Shown: one piece after another, positions 24,377 to 34,107 of the stretch | Layout: each line of letters opens with the position of its first letter | How positions within the stretch are numbered: the stretch's first letter is position 1 | Assembly (NCBI GenBank): GCA_019090895.1 | Contig: JAHRVB010000086.1 | Span: 1-52,868, forward strand | Length of the DNA: 52,868 bases | Direction of reading: 5' to 3' | From: Kangiellaceae bacterium | GTDB lineage: Bacteria; Pseudomonadota; Gammaproteobacteria; Enterobacterales; Kangiellaceae | Notes under the pieces: model-generated | Seen by the model: only the letters and a program-made list of their open reading frames with translations | What the model was told of the DNA's origin: nothing | Database searches by the model: none | Made by a program: the position numbers and the translations under genes

Positions 24377-25748
24377 AGCATTTACTCGCACTTCAATTTG
24401 GCGTTTTACCTTAACGTTTACTGCGATTGTGTTGCTGATTTGCGTAAGCATGTTGACACTAGTCTATCAATTTACTATCGGTGAGCAGAAAAGACAATTA
24501 GTGCAGCAAACCCAAATGATGGCGCAGGGCTTTATAGATTTGGCTGATACCCAAAGTATGAGTGAAAAAGATTTTCATCAATTAATTCATAAACGAATAG
24601 ACAAAAGTACGTCCCTCGTTCTCGCGTTGAAAACTCAGCGAGGTATATTGGGTAATCTAGCCTTTCAACCTAAAGGCTTATCGAAATTCCCAGAAATGCA
24701 ACGCTTTCCTATCGCGATCGTCGACCATTTAGGTGAGGCGTCAGTGGTGATTGTATTGGGTGGGCAAGTCGAAACGAAATTCGGAAAATTGGTTGTCGGT
24801 TTGTTGGATGATGATGACCAAACACAGGAAGAGAAATTTTACTCCGCTAGTGCAATTGCATTGATACTCGCTTTAATTACAACCTTAATAAGTGGTTTTA
24901 TACTAAATCGGCGGATGCTCAATCGAGTCCAACAAATAGGGCAGCTGACTGCCGATGTCAAAGCGGGCCGGCTCAAAACTCGTTTACCCTTAAGCCGACG
25001 CCATGATGAGTTTGATACTATTGCGCTGCAGATTAATCAGATGTTAGATGAAATTGATGATTTGATGGGCTCAATCGCTCAAGTAACAGATAACATAGCT
25101 CATGATCTAAGAACACCTTTGTCTGGTATTCGCATCTCTATCGAAGAGACATTGTCTAAGTGTGCCATTGGTAGTGATGATGAGTGTTGGCGTCTCAAGT
25201 TAATTGATGATCTGGATAAAGTGATCGAAACGTTTAATGCGATGCTTGAGCTATCACGGTTAGAAAAAGGTGTACTAAAACTCTCTTTCGGTGATGTCGT
25301 TGTGAATAGCTTATGTAAAGATGTCATTGATTTAGCTTTACCGCTAGCAGAAGCAAAAGGGCAAACACTCGAATTTAAATGGCAGGCATTATCTGAGTCA
25401 AAGCAACTCTTGTTAAATGGGGAGGCTAACCTACTGTTTAGAGCTTTGTTCAACCTTGTTGAGAATGCAATAAAATATACACAAGCTAATGGTGTAATTT
25501 CTCTTACGCTTATTGAAAAGACTCAGAGCATCAATGTGATTATCTCTGATAATGGGCCTGGTATTGATGAAGATAAATATGAATCGGTCTACCAGAGGCT
25601 CTATCGCATAGATTCCAGTAGACACGCCGAAGGCTTTGGTTTGGGCTTGCCCATCGTTAAAGCGATTGTTGAGCTTCACAAAGGGTCTATTGAGTTATCT
25701 TCTGCCCAACCCGGGTTAGTCGTTTCAATTTCGTTATTGCGGCAATAA
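24357..25748 (+). CDS. sensor histidine kinase
   Basis: A 463-residue membrane kinase. TM1 is about residues 15-37, a periplasmic sensor loop of about 120 residues follows, TM2 is about 163-185, then HAMP (about 185-240) and a HisKA domain with H249 in NIAHDLRTPLSG. The ATP-binding domain shows the N-box NLVENAIKY, G1 DNGPGID and G2 GFGLGLPIVK. GAGAGGAG lies seven bases before the ATG, inside the regulator gene. The arrangement resembles the QseC/PmrB-type kinases. Together with the PepSY protein upstream it forms one three-gene operon. Confidence 0.92.
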   Translation: MWLERFRAFTRTSIWRFTLTFTAIVLLICVSMLTLVYQFTIGEQKRQLVQQTQMMAQGFIDLADTQSMSEKDFHQLIHKRIDKSTSLVLALKTQRGILGNLAFQPKGLSKFPEMQRFPIAIVDHLGEASVVIVLGGQVETKFGKLVVGLLDDDDQTQEEKFYSASAIALILALITTLISGFILNRRMLNRVQQIGQLTADVKAGRLKTRLPLSRRHDEFDTIALQINQMLDEIDDLMGSIAQVTDNIAHDLRTPLSGIRISIEETLSKCAIGSDDECWRLKLIDDLDKVIETFNAMLELSRLEKGVLKLSFGDVVVNSLCKDVIDLALPLAEAKGQTLEFKWQALSESKQLLLNGEANLLFRALFNLVENAIKYTQANGVISLTLIEKTQSINVIISDNGPGIDEDKYESVYQRLYRIDSSRHAEGFGLGLPIVKAIVELHKGSIELSSAQPGLVVSISLLRQ

Positions 25749-25782
25749 ATCTCGATGATTCCGAACCAGCTAAGAAAATGTT

Positions 25783-26217
25783 GTAGGATATCAAAACGTC
25801 AACAGCGACATTACTCAACTATTGATGTCTGGCGACATTCTGCAAAAGCAAGGCGACGATTGATTGAGCTAGCTTTGGAAAGACGTGACGGAAGTTCAAC
25901 CAGTGTTGGACTCGCGAACTCATTACCTTGCGATTTATCCGACTTAACTTATTCTATTACCAACCATTGTCGGATTTCTTAAAGCTTCACGGTTATTGCC
26001 ACAACCGTTAATGCGAGTACAACAGATTTCTAAGTAATAAATGTTGAGTCAAACTGCCAGTAAATTCTGGCTTTGGAGTGGTTCCCAGCCAGTAAGACGG
26101 ATTCTCGTTTTGTGTTTGAAATAACTATTGCGCCCGAAGAGCATGTTATCAACGTTAAATAGCAATCCAGTAAACTAGCTATGCCAGCATTAGAAAGAAT
26201 GTTTCTTATCAATAATT
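25783..26217 (+). pseudogene. possible decayed PepSY-like gene
   Basis: This stretch has no intact gene, but protein-like fragments appear in different forward frames. One frame reads NSDITQLLMSGDILQKQG (to about 25857), the next continues RLIELALERRDG, and a later one reads FVFEITIAPEEHVINVK before a stop at about 26158. The order (SGDIL, a helix of the LIELALE type, and a VFEI strand) resembles small PepSY proteins encoded beside two-component systems. Several frameshifts and stops separate the pieces. This is a weak call made by eye; it could be ordinary intergenic DNA. Confidence 0.25.
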
Positions 26218-26484
26218 AAGTGTTTTAAGTTTATCGGAGGAAAGAATCATCTACCCTAATTTATCAAATCGAATCCTTACCGTCTTAGTTCAATTAGCTG
26301 TAAAAACACATTGAATTTAGACCCTATCAACAAGAAGGGAAAACTAGATTGATTTAATTCGGTTTGTTCGTAAGAGGTGGTCGGTAAAATGTCGTTCTTA
26401 AACCGTACTCAGTTAAGTTCTGAACTGGCGAATATGATAAATAGCTACTATACTTAGAGTTAATTGACTTGAGGATTCTTGTTG
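26218..26484. other. intergenic region before second TonB receptor
   Basis: About 265 AT-rich bases with no gene. A ribosome binding site (GAGGA, 26471-26475) belongs to the downstream receptor. No distinct operator or terminator was recognised. Confidence 0.3.
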
Positions 26485-28518
26485 ATGCAACTCTTAAAGA
26501 GCACTCTTATTATTGTATTGCTGATGGTGTATAACAATGCAATAGCAAACACTCGTGTCGTTGATTTTTATAGTTTAACCTTAGAAGAACTGTTACAGGT
26601 TAAAGTAACTAGCTCAACTTTAACATCTGAAAGTCTTTTGGATGTCCCTTCAGCAATGACAATTTTTACTGCCTCAGAAATCCAAAAATACGGTTTCAAC
26701 TACCTTGATGAATTGATGGTAATGGTCCCAGGTTATCAATCTTATCGTTCATCCGTTTCTAGTTTAGTCAACATGAACTCATCAAGAGGTCGTCGTATTG
26801 GTGCTGCTTCGTCTGAGATATTGGTACTTATCGATGGTCACCACATGAATGACGCCATTACGGGCAGCGCATTTTTTGGACCGGCTAAAATACCACTCTT
26901 TAATATTGAACAAGTAGAATTCATACGAGGGCCTGGCGCAGCGATTTATGGCTCCAATGCGATGATGGGGGTTATCAACATCATCACTAAAAAGGAAAGG
27001 AATCAATTTAGCCTGTCGGTCAGTAGCTTTGATGGATATCAAACTCGATTCTCGCTTGCCCATCAATATGAACAATTCAAATTCGATTTGAGTGGTTATA
27101 TTGATGTCGATCAGGGTGACAATTTTGAGTTAAGGGATACCTACTCGGTTGGAGTCATTTCTACTAGTGATCCTAGGGAAATAGCTTCTCTTGATATGAA
27201 AGTAGAGCATAGTAATACACGTGTAATATTCAGACATGGCCAAACAAAGGTAGAAGATTTTTATTCTATTGGTGGAACTTCTAATGGTTTCAATCAACGA
27301 AAAACAAGCTCTTCTTCCATCTCAATTAAACAAAATTTCAATTTGTATGGACTCAACTCCTGGGGCTGGTTAAGTTACAACGACTGGGATGTTATAACTA
27401 GACTACCCCTTACCGCTAACGGAGCGCTAATCGATATCAGTAGCCCTACCAGTGAATTACCTCTTAGGGAAGAACATCCTGTGAAAGGGCATAGTGAGAT
27501 TAGAGTTCAGTGGCACAATAATAAGGAGTTTGATCAACTGACTAGTTTACAATTTGGCTTCGAGTTTCGACAGCTCGATGTACCCGCAACGCTATCAAAG
27601 AATAATTATGATCTCGAAGCATTGGTAAACGGCGATTATCCTATCGACTCATCGCAAGAGCTATCCATTTTGACCGAAGTGCAATCAAGTTCAAAACGCG
27701 ACGTAGTGGGGGCTTATGTGCAATACCTCAGTGAATTGAATAAATCCACACAGCTAACGATTGGAGCCCGTTATGACCATTATTCTAAAATAGGATCTCA
27801 GTTTAGTCCTCGATTTGGTTTGGTTTATCGATTAACTCAGTATCAAAACCTAAAATTATTGTATGGAAAAGCATTCCGTGCTCCTTCAGAATTTGAACTT
27901 AATCTTAAGAACAATCTTAGGCTGTTAGGAAACAGTGAGCTAGAACCAGAAACCGTCAAAACTTGGGATTTGATATGGATGGGACAGTGGCAAGATACGG
28001 GATTTTCGATAGGTTATTTTGAAAGTCGATTTGAAGATCCTATTATTGCTTCCCCTGTCGGACCCGGAGTACTGTTATATTCTAATGCTCAACACGCTCC
28101 GGTTAAAGGAATCGAGTTAGAGTTTTCAAAAGAAATAGTTAATGATTGGTTGATACGCGCTGTTTACACTTACTACCCTAAAGTTCCAAGTCAATCATTT
28201 ACAGAATCCGATAGCTTTGGCTCTATATCGCTAAACTACCAACAAGAAAATTGGAATACTAATATTGTTGCAAGTCACTTCAGCGAACGTGACATGTTGG
28301 CACCTGCATTGGGACCACCGACTAGAATAACACTGGCGTCTTATTGGCTGTTACATAGCAAACTCAATTACCGCATTACTTCACAGCTAGATTCTTTCCT
28401 ACAAATTAATAATTTATTAGACGAGAACTATTTCACTCCTGATATCGTCGTAAATGTTGGAGAAGGTATCATAAACAGAGGCCGTGAGATTCGGTTAGGT
28501 CTTAACTACCGCTTTTAA
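26485..28518 (+). CDS. TonB-dependent receptor
   Basis: A 677-residue outer-membrane receptor. It has a signal peptide ending near NAIA, then the LTLEELLQVKVTSST lead-in typical of a large receptor subfamily. The plug (about residues 45-165) has FNYLDELMVMVPG, SSRGRR, LVLIDGHHMND and the strong RGPGAAIYGSNAMMGVINIITK motif. The barrel ends in the aromatic F. The start is the ATG at 26485, with GAGGA nine bases upstream; the preceding in-frame TTGs are too close to the site. The substrate is unknown. It is separated from the phytate locus by the two-component system and looks unlike the first receptor. Confidence 0.87.
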   Translation: MQLLKSTLIIVLLMVYNNAIANTRVVDFYSLTLEELLQVKVTSSTLTSESLLDVPSAMTIFTASEIQKYGFNYLDELMVMVPGYQSYRSSVSSLVNMNSSRGRRIGAASSEILVLIDGHHMNDAITGSAFFGPAKIPLFNIEQVEFIRGPGAAIYGSNAMMGVINIITKKERNQFSLSVSSFDGYQTRFSLAHQYEQFKFDLSGYIDVDQGDNFELRDTYSVGVISTSDPREIASLDMKVEHSNTRVIFRHGQTKVEDFYSIGGTSNGFNQRKTSSSSISIKQNFNLYGLNSWGWLSYNDWDVITRLPLTANGALIDISSPTSELPLREEHPVKGHSEIRVQWHNNKEFDQLTSLQFGFEFRQLDVPATLSKNNYDLEALVNGDYPIDSSQELSILTEVQSSSKRDVVGAYVQYLSELNKSTQLTIGARYDHYSKIGSQFSPRFGLVYRLTQYQNLKLLYGKAFRAPSEFELNLKNNLRLLGNSELEPETVKTWDLIWMGQWQDTGFSIGYFESRFEDPIIASPVGPGVLLYSNAQHAPVKGIELEFSKEIVNDWLIRAVYTYYPKVPSQSFTESDSFGSISLNYQQENWNTNIVASHFSERDMLAPALGPPTRITLASYWLLHSKLNYRITSQLDSFLQINNLLDENYFTPDIVVNVGEGIINRGREIRLGLNYRF

Positions 28519-28712
28519 ACCAAGTCCCAAATCATAACAACACTGTTAGATGATAGATATTGTCCGAAGCTTGGCTTTGAGAAATATTATCGCGAAATAA
28601 AATATAGTCTAAAGAAAAGAAGCAATAAATATAGATTGTGGTTGACATACAACACACTACCCGGAATATTTGTAATCGCTTAAGCAATACTTACATCATT
28701 CACCAAAACGTT
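28519..28712. other. gap between convergent genes
   Basis: 194 bases between the receptor stop and the mechanosensitive channel stop on the opposite strand. No gene and no clear hairpin terminator were seen. Confidence 0.3.
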
Positions 28713-29984
28713 TTAATCCGTTAGATCATTAGTGAGTGCTTTTGTATCGGATAGAATACTCCTGACATCCGTACTACTTGGCGATTGATATATTTGTAAT
28801 TCAAACGACTCAATCACTGCATAAATATGGTCGAATATATCGCCTTGTATTTCTTCATAGACCGCCCAATCAGTGGTATTGGTGAATGCGTATATTTGTA
28901 GTGGAATCCCTTTGCTATCTGCGGCTAATTGTCTAACAATGATGGTCATATCTTTATGGATATCAGCATGATTTGTTATGTAGTTGAGCAAGTATGCTCG
29001 AAAAGTTCCAAGGTTGGTCATTCGTCGGCCATTAAGCGGGGTTTTCATATTGACTTTGTTGGTATGATTAAAGTCTTCAATTTCTGAACTCTTTTGTTCC
29101 AAATAGGGCGCCAGTAATTCGGCATTGGTTAGCTGTTCAGTTAGTGGTTGGTCCATGAATTTAACGCTATTGACGTCTATATAGACCGCTCGCATTATTC
29201 TCCGTCCACCAGAATCTGACATGCCTTGCCAATTCTTGAAGGAGTCAGTGATAAGCGCATAGGTAGGTATAGAGGTAATCGTTTTGTCCCAGTTTTGAAC
29301 TTTTACCGTGGTCAGACCTATCTCCAGAACATCGCCATCAGCACCATAACTGGGCATTTCTAACCAATCGCCACGTTTTAACATTTTATTAGCTGATAAT
29401 TGAATCCCTGCGACAAAACCCAAAATTGGGTCTTTGAAGACCAACAACAATACTGCTGTCATCGCACCTAGGCCGCTTATTATGAGCATTGGCGATCGAT
29501 CGATGGCGATCGAAACAATAATAATGACAGCAACAATAGAGAAAAATAACTTAACAGCTTGTAATAAGCCATTCAGCGGTAAGCTTTTGGTACGAGAATT
29601 ACCGCTCGTTATTTGAGATAGGGCATCGACTAAGGAAAACAAAGTCAATGTGACAAACAATGCAATCCAGATTTGAGCCAGCGTTTGAATCCAGCCATAA
29701 AAGAAGTATTCAGGGTTTAACCAAAGCCCAGCTTGGACTGAGATAATGACACCTTGTACGGAGTATGCCAGCCTGCTAAAAAGTTTGCCTTCAAATAATA
29801 TCTGTCGCCATGCACGACGAGATTTTCGGGCGAGTTGTTCGACTAGCTTGCTGATTACTCGATGTAAAAGCAGGTGTATAACTGCTGAAGTAACAACGAT
29901 GATTGCTATCACAACTAATGACTGTTGGAAGGGGGTGATTTGTAGGCCAGCTTGAGTGAACCATTCTTGAATATAATCTTGCAT
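28713..29984 (-). CDS. ybdG: mechanosensitive ion channel, MscS family (YbdG-like)
   Basis: A 423-residue inner-membrane protein with about five N-terminal membrane segments and a C-terminal MscS pore/beta domain. The stretch RGDWLEMPSYGADGDVLEIG and the TTVKVQNWDKTITSIPTYALI and NWQGMSDSGGRRIMR blocks closely resemble E. coli YbdG (415 residues), a channel gated at high tension that protects against osmotic downshock. It stands alone and is divergent from fabD. Confidence 0.85.
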   Translation of the reverse strand: MQDYIQEWFTQAGLQITPFQQSLVVIAIIVVTSAVIHLLLHRVISKLVEQLARKSRRAWRQILFEGKLFSRLAYSVQGVIISVQAGLWLNPEYFFYGWIQTLAQIWIALFVTLTLFSLVDALSQITSGNSRTKSLPLNGLLQAVKLFFSIVAVIIIVSIAIDRSPMLIISGLGAMTAVLLLVFKDPILGFVAGIQLSANKMLKRGDWLEMPSYGADGDVLEIGLTTVKVQNWDKTITSIPTYALITDSFKNWQGMSDSGGRRIMRAVYIDVNSVKFMDQPLTEQLTNAELLAPYLEQKSSEIEDFNHTNKVNMKTPLNGRRMTNLGTFRAYLLNYITNHADIHKDMTIIVRQLAADSKGIPLQIYAFTNTTDWAVYEEIQGDIFDHIYAVIESFELQIYQSPSSTDVRSILSDTKALTNDLTD

Positions 29985-30348
29985 AAATTAGCTTAAAAAT
30001 TGCTCTCTGGTATTTATAGTGAAGGAAAAGGGCTAACGACAATTGGGCCGTTTGTATCGGTTTAGTATACAAGCCTTTTGATATAAGAAAAGTCTAACTG
30101 TTTTTTTCCTATCTTATCTTATCTATAAATGATGCGTTGCACCGGTGTATTTCGAAAACGATCGTCAAGGTCTGACTAGTAGAATCTAAAATCACTGTTA
30201 TAGTTGCGCCCAAGTGTGAAATTCAAATTATCGTAACCAATATAGGTTACTACAAAACGAACATAAATTTAGTATATAATCCGCAGAAAATAATTAGAAA
30301 CAACCTTTAGCTCTATTTATATCTCATTGAATTTAGGATAAAAAATCC
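29985..30348. promoter_or_regulatory. divergent ybdG / fabD control region
   Basis: 364 AT-rich bases. A TATAAT at 30275-30280 lies about 70 bases before fabD and is a plausible -10, without a clear -35. A short TATCT-type direct repeat (tatcttatcttatct, around 30110-30124) is present. No gene was found. Confidence 0.35.
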
Positions 30349-31302
30349 ATGTCTGAAACACAAACTGCTTTAGCTTCGAACATCGCCTTTATATTCCCTG
30401 GCCAAGGTTCTCAAGCTTTAGGAATGTTAAACGAATTTTCTGAAACGAAAGAAGTGATAGAAACATTTCAGCGAGCCTCTGAAGTGCTCGGTTATGACCT
30501 ATGGGCTTTATGCCAGCAGGGACCCGAGGAACAATTAAATCGAACAGACAAGACGCAACCCGCATTATTAGCGGCAAGCTATGCACTGTGGCAAGCATGG
30601 AAACAACGTAGCTCTCTACCAACGCTATTAGCCGGTCATAGCCTTGGGGAGTATTCAGCCTTGGTATGTGCTGGAATTATGAATTTTGAGGATGCGATAA
30701 ATCTAGTCGAAAAACGCGGAAAATTTATGCAGCAAGCCGTGCCTGCCGGTGTCGGTAAAATGGCAGCGATTATCGGATTGGATGATGAAAAGGTCAAAGC
30801 CTCTTGTGAAAGCGCAGCGGGAGAGCAAATTGTTTCGCCGGTTAATTACAATTCTCCAGGACAAGTTGTTATAGCGGGCAATGCCGATGCCGTCGAAAGA
30901 GCAATTGTTTCATGCAAAGAAAACGGTGCAAAAAAAGCAATGCCACTGGCAGTTAGTGTTCCGTCTCACTGTCTATTAATGAAACCGGCTTCGGAGCAAT
31001 TATCCATCGAGTTGTCTAACATCAATTTTAATTCTTCTGAAATTAAAGTAGTAAATAATGTAGACGTGGCCATTGAAACTGATCAAGCACGAATCAAAGA
31101 CGCGTTAGTGAGACAACTTTATTGTCCTGTTAGATGGGCAGAGTGTGTTAATTTTATTGCGGCGCAAGGCGTGGACAGGTTAGTCGAAGTTGGTCCAGGA
31201 AAAGTGCTGAGTGGCTTAAATCGCCGAATAGACCGCAGTCTTACTAGCAATCAAATAAATAAATTAGATTCATTAAATCAACTGGTTAGTGAATTAAGTT
31301 AA
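30349..31302 (+). CDS. fabD: malonyl-CoA:ACP transacylase
   Basis: A 317-residue cytoplasmic enzyme that moves the malonyl group from CoA to acyl carrier protein for fatty-acid synthesis. The nucleophile is S98 in the GHSLGEYSAL motif, the partner histidine lies in SVPSHCLLM, and FPGQGSQ opens the protein. The length is normal (E. coli 309). It leads the fabD-fabG-acpP-fabF series. The usual upstream genes plsX and fabH are not next to it; a divergent channel gene occupies that place. Confidence 0.95.
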   Translation: MSETQTALASNIAFIFPGQGSQALGMLNEFSETKEVIETFQRASEVLGYDLWALCQQGPEEQLNRTDKTQPALLAASYALWQAWKQRSSLPTLLAGHSLGEYSALVCAGIMNFEDAINLVEKRGKFMQQAVPAGVGKMAAIIGLDDEKVKASCESAAGEQIVSPVNYNSPGQVVIAGNADAVERAIVSCKENGAKKAMPLAVSVPSHCLLMKPASEQLSIELSNINFNSSEIKVVNNVDVAIETDQARIKDALVRQLYCPVRWAECVNFIAAQGVDRLVEVGPGKVLSGLNRRIDRSLTSNQINKLDSLNQLVSELS

Positions 31303-31348
31303 TTTAAATTCTCATTGAAAATGATAATAGAAAGATTGGAGTAATCAA

Positions 31349-32092
31349 ATGACAGAAAAACGTTTAGCGTTGGTCACAGGGGCGTCGCGCGGTATTGGTA
31401 GAGCAATCGCAGAAAACCTAGGCCAATCCGGAAATATTTTGGTAGGTACAGCAACGAGCCAAGCAGGCGCTGACGCGATCAGTGGCTACTTCTCTGAGCA
31501 AAATATCGAAGGACAAGGAATGGTAGTAAATGTTTCTGAGCCTGATTCAGTTGCACAGCTTTTAAAATCAATAAAGGAGAAGTTCGGCAAAACACCAGAA
31601 ATTCTCGTTAATAATGCAGGTATCACTCGCGATAATCTATTAATGAGAATGAAAGATGACGAATGGGATTCTATAATTCAAACAAATTTAACGTCTGTGT
31701 ATCGGTTGTCAAAGGCTTGCCTTAGAGGGATGATGAAAGCGAAATGGGGCAAGATTATTAATATTGGTTCTGTCGTCGGATCGTCTGGGAACCCAGGACA
31801 GACCAATTATTGTGCAGCAAAGGCTGGATTAATCGGTTTTACCAAATCTTTAGCCAAAGAAATTGGCGCTCGCGGGATTACTGTCAATGTGGTTTCGCCG
31901 GGTTTTATCGATACGGATATGACGCAGGCTTTAGATGAAGGTCAGCGCGCGGCTATATCTTCTAATATCCCATTAAATCGCTTAGGGCAACCCGCTGAAA
32001 TCGCTTCAGCCGTTGGCTTTTTAGCATCGAGCGGCGCAGACTACATCACCGGCGAAACAATCCATGTCAATGGTGGTATGTATATGGGGTAA
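31349..32092 (+). CDS. fabG: 3-oxoacyl-[ACP] reductase
   Basis: A 247-residue short-chain dehydrogenase that reduces 3-oxoacyl-ACP with NADPH. The cofactor motif TGASRGIG is at residues 10-17, NNAG is near 88-91, and the catalytic set is S141, Y154 and K158 (Y154-C-A-A-K). The C-terminal DYITGETIHVNGGMYM is typical of FabG. It starts 46 bases after fabD and is likely co-transcribed. Confidence 0.95.
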   Translation: MTEKRLALVTGASRGIGRAIAENLGQSGNILVGTATSQAGADAISGYFSEQNIEGQGMVVNVSEPDSVAQLLKSIKEKFGKTPEILVNNAGITRDNLLMRMKDDEWDSIIQTNLTSVYRLSKACLRGMMKAKWGKIINIGSVVGSSGNPGQTNYCAAKAGLIGFTKSLAKEIGARGITVNVVSPGFIDTDMTQALDEGQRAAISSNIPLNRLGQPAEIASAVGFLASSGADYITGETIHVNGGMYMG

Positions 32093-32247
32093 TTATCCCG
32101 GGTTAACGGCTGATTTAACCAAAATACTTGTCAATTCAAGCGCTTTTAATCAGAATTAGTTCTTTATTTTAAAGTCAAAGTTGTGTTTAATACCTTCTTA
32201 CTATATTCGCTTGGGGTGTAAAGTATTGTTTTTTGGTAGATTTTGAG

Positions 32248-32274
32248 AAATTTTGTGGTCAGACCATAAAATTT
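32248..32274. promoter_or_regulatory. FadR-like dyad upstream of acpP
   Basis: A 27-bp near-perfect palindrome: AAATTTTGTGGTC, a central A, then GACCATAAAATTT, with one mismatch per half. The core TGGTCAGACCA agrees with the established gammaproteobacterial FadR core (TGGTCNGACCA). It lies about 90 bases before acpP, just ahead of a TTGACA box at 32282-32287. Regulation by FadR or another fatty-acid regulator is inferred. Confidence 0.5.
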
Positions 32275-32363
32275 GTTAGAATTGACACTTGCAGTTTTGC
32301 ATAAAATCAATAAACTACACGCCTCAGCATATGCTGCGTAAATTTTAGAGGAAAATTAAAATC

Positions 32364-32606
32364 ATGAGCACTATAGAAGACCGCGTTAAGAAGATCGTAA
32401 TCGAGCAGTTAGGTGTTAAAGAAGATGAAGTGACATTAGAAGCATCTTTTGTTGACGATCTCGGAGCAGACTCTTTAGATACCGTTGAGTTGGTAATGTT
32501 GCTTGAAGAAGAATTCGACACTGAAATTCCTGATGACGAAGCAGAAAAAATCAACACAGTTCAAGCTGCAGTTGATTATGTAAAGGCAAACGTCGAAGGC
32601 GCATAG
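32364..32606 (+). CDS. acpP: acyl carrier protein
   Basis: An 80-residue acidic acyl carrier protein that holds growing acyl chains on a 4'-phosphopantetheine arm. The attachment serine is S37 in [15 protein letters not shown]. The length and sequence are typical. It has its own upstream region with a FadR-like dyad and is followed by a strong terminator, so it is probably expressed as a separate abundant message as well as from upstream. Confidence 0.97.
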   Translation: MSTIEDRVKKIVIEQLGVKEDEVTLEASFVDDLGADSLDTVELVMLLEEEFDTEIPDDEAEKINTVQAAVDYVKANVEGA

Positions 32607-32658
32607 TCTACAAAGGCTGTCCCTCAGGACTTAAGTCAAAACTTGATAAAGTTTATTA

Positions 32659-32692
32659 AAAGTCGTAACAGCTTGCTGCTACGACTTTTTTA
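32659..32692 (+). terminator. rho-independent terminator after acpP
   Basis: The stem AGTCGTA / TACGACT with an inner CAGC / GCTG pairing is followed by a run of six to seven T's. It is 53 bases after the acpP stop, which implies that fabF has its own promoter downstream. Confidence 0.85.
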
Positions 32693-32784
32693 TTGTGTAA
32701 AATCCATAGTCTGTTGAAACAATAATAGCTATTTCGCGTCAAAATTTACACTATATCAAAACGCCAAATCATTAAGGAATATTC

Positions 32785-34020
32785 ATGAAAAATCGAGTGG
32801 TAGTGACCGGGCTAGGTATGTTAAGTCCCGTAGGTAACGATGTTGAATCTAGCTGGAACGCTATCTTAAATGGTGAAAGCGGTATTGTTACTGTGGACTC
32901 TTTTAAAGAAGCAGGCTTAGCGACTCATTTCGCTGCTACCGTTAAAGGATTTGATGCGGCTGAATATATGGATCGAAAAGACGCGCGTAAGTTTGATCAG
33001 TTTATTCAGTATGGTGTTGCAGCAGCGAGCCAAGCGATTAAAGATTCTGGTATTGAAATAACTGAGCAGAACGCCGATAGAGTGGGGGTCTGCGTTGCCG
33101 CTGGAATAGGCGGAATGCAAACCATCGAAGAAAACCATAAGAAGCTTTTAAACAAGGGGCCTCGACGAGTATCTCCGTTTTATATCCCTGGCTCTATCAT
33201 CAATATGGTTGCTGGCCAACTATCGATTATGTATGGGTTAAAGGGTCCAAATATTTCTATTGTGACGGCCTGTACTACTGGTGTTCATAATTTAGGACAT
33301 GCAGCAAGAATGATAGCCTATGGTGATGCCGATGTTATGGTTGCTGGCGGTTCTGAAATGACATCAACACCGCTAACAATAGCCGGTTTTTCTTCGGCAA
33401 AAGCACTGTCCACAAGAAATGATTCTCCACAAGCCGCTAGCCGACCATGGGATAGAGATCGAGACGGATTTGTTCTAGGTGAAGGAGCTGGCGTTATGGT
33501 TTTAGAATCCTTAGAGCACGCTCAAGCCCGTGGTGCCAAAATATATGCCGAGTTAAATGGATTTGGTATGTCTGGCGATGCTTATCACATGACTTCGCCA
33601 CCAGAAGATGGTGCAGGTGCTGCTTCAGCGATGAAAAATGCGCTTAACGATGCGCAAGTTTCACCCGACCAAGTCGCTTATGTCAATGCTCATGGTACTT
33701 CAACAATGGTAGGTGATTTAGCTGAAACTTTGGCTGCTAAATCCATTTTTGGAAGCCATGTGAAACAACTGAAAATGAGTTCGACTAAATCGATGACTGG
33801 ACACTTATTGGGCGCTGCTGGAAGTGTTGAGGCAATTTTCACGGTACTTGCGCTTAGAGATCAAGTCGCGCCGCCTACGATGAACTTAGATAATCCAAGT
33901 GATGAATGTGACTTAAACTATGTTGCTAACGAGTCGCAACAATCAGAGATGAAACATGCTCTCTGTAATTCATTTGGATTTGGTGGTACAAACGGATCGT
34001 TATTATTTTCAAAATTGTAA
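32785..34020 (+). CDS. fabF: beta-ketoacyl-ACP synthase II
   Basis: A 411-residue condensing enzyme that extends acyl-ACP with malonyl-ACP. The catalytic triad is C163 ([10 protein letters not shown]), a histidine in [12 protein letters not shown] and a histidine in [11 protein letters not shown]. The C-terminal [12 protein letters not shown] loop is typical. The length matches FabF (about 413). It is followed 87 bases later by pabC. Confidence 0.96.
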   Translation: MKNRVVVTGLGMLSPVGNDVESSWNAILNGESGIVTVDSFKEAGLATHFAATVKGFDAAEYMDRKDARKFDQFIQYGVAAASQAIKDSGIEITEQNADRVGVCVAAGIGGMQTIEENHKKLLNKGPRRVSPFYIPGSIINMVAGQLSIMYGLKGPNISIVTACTTGVHNLGHAARMIAYGDADVMVAGGSEMTSTPLTIAGFSSAKALSTRNDSPQAASRPWDRDRDGFVLGEGAGVMVLESLEHAQARGAKIYAELNGFGMSGDAYHMTSPPEDGAGAASAMKNALNDAQVSPDQVAYVNAHGTSTMVGDLAETLAAKSIFGSHVKQLKMSSTKSMTGHLLGAAGSVEAIFTVLALRDQVAPPTMNLDNPSDECDLNYVANESQQSEMKHALCNSFGFGGTNGSLLFSKL

Positions 34021-34107
34021 TTTACAACGGTGAATTAAATTGTTTAAAGCCATGGTGCGTTAATGATTGTTAACTGCTTCATCAGGTTTTAACTCAAGGG
34101 ATTTCAA

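Noticed and set aside
25755-25982. 75-codon open frame after the histidine kinase
   Set aside because: The whole frame does not read like a normal protein. Only its middle (RLIELALERRDG) seems protein-like and is better explained as part of a decayed gene in more than one frame.
32101-32120. GGTTAA / TTAACC hairpin after fabG
   Set aside because: Six A/T-rich pairs and no T-run. Transcription may well pass through; not called as a terminator.
32282-32310. Full sigma-70 promoter for acpP
   Set aside because: TTGACA is perfect, but no good -10 lies at 16-18 bases. Only the dyad was reported.
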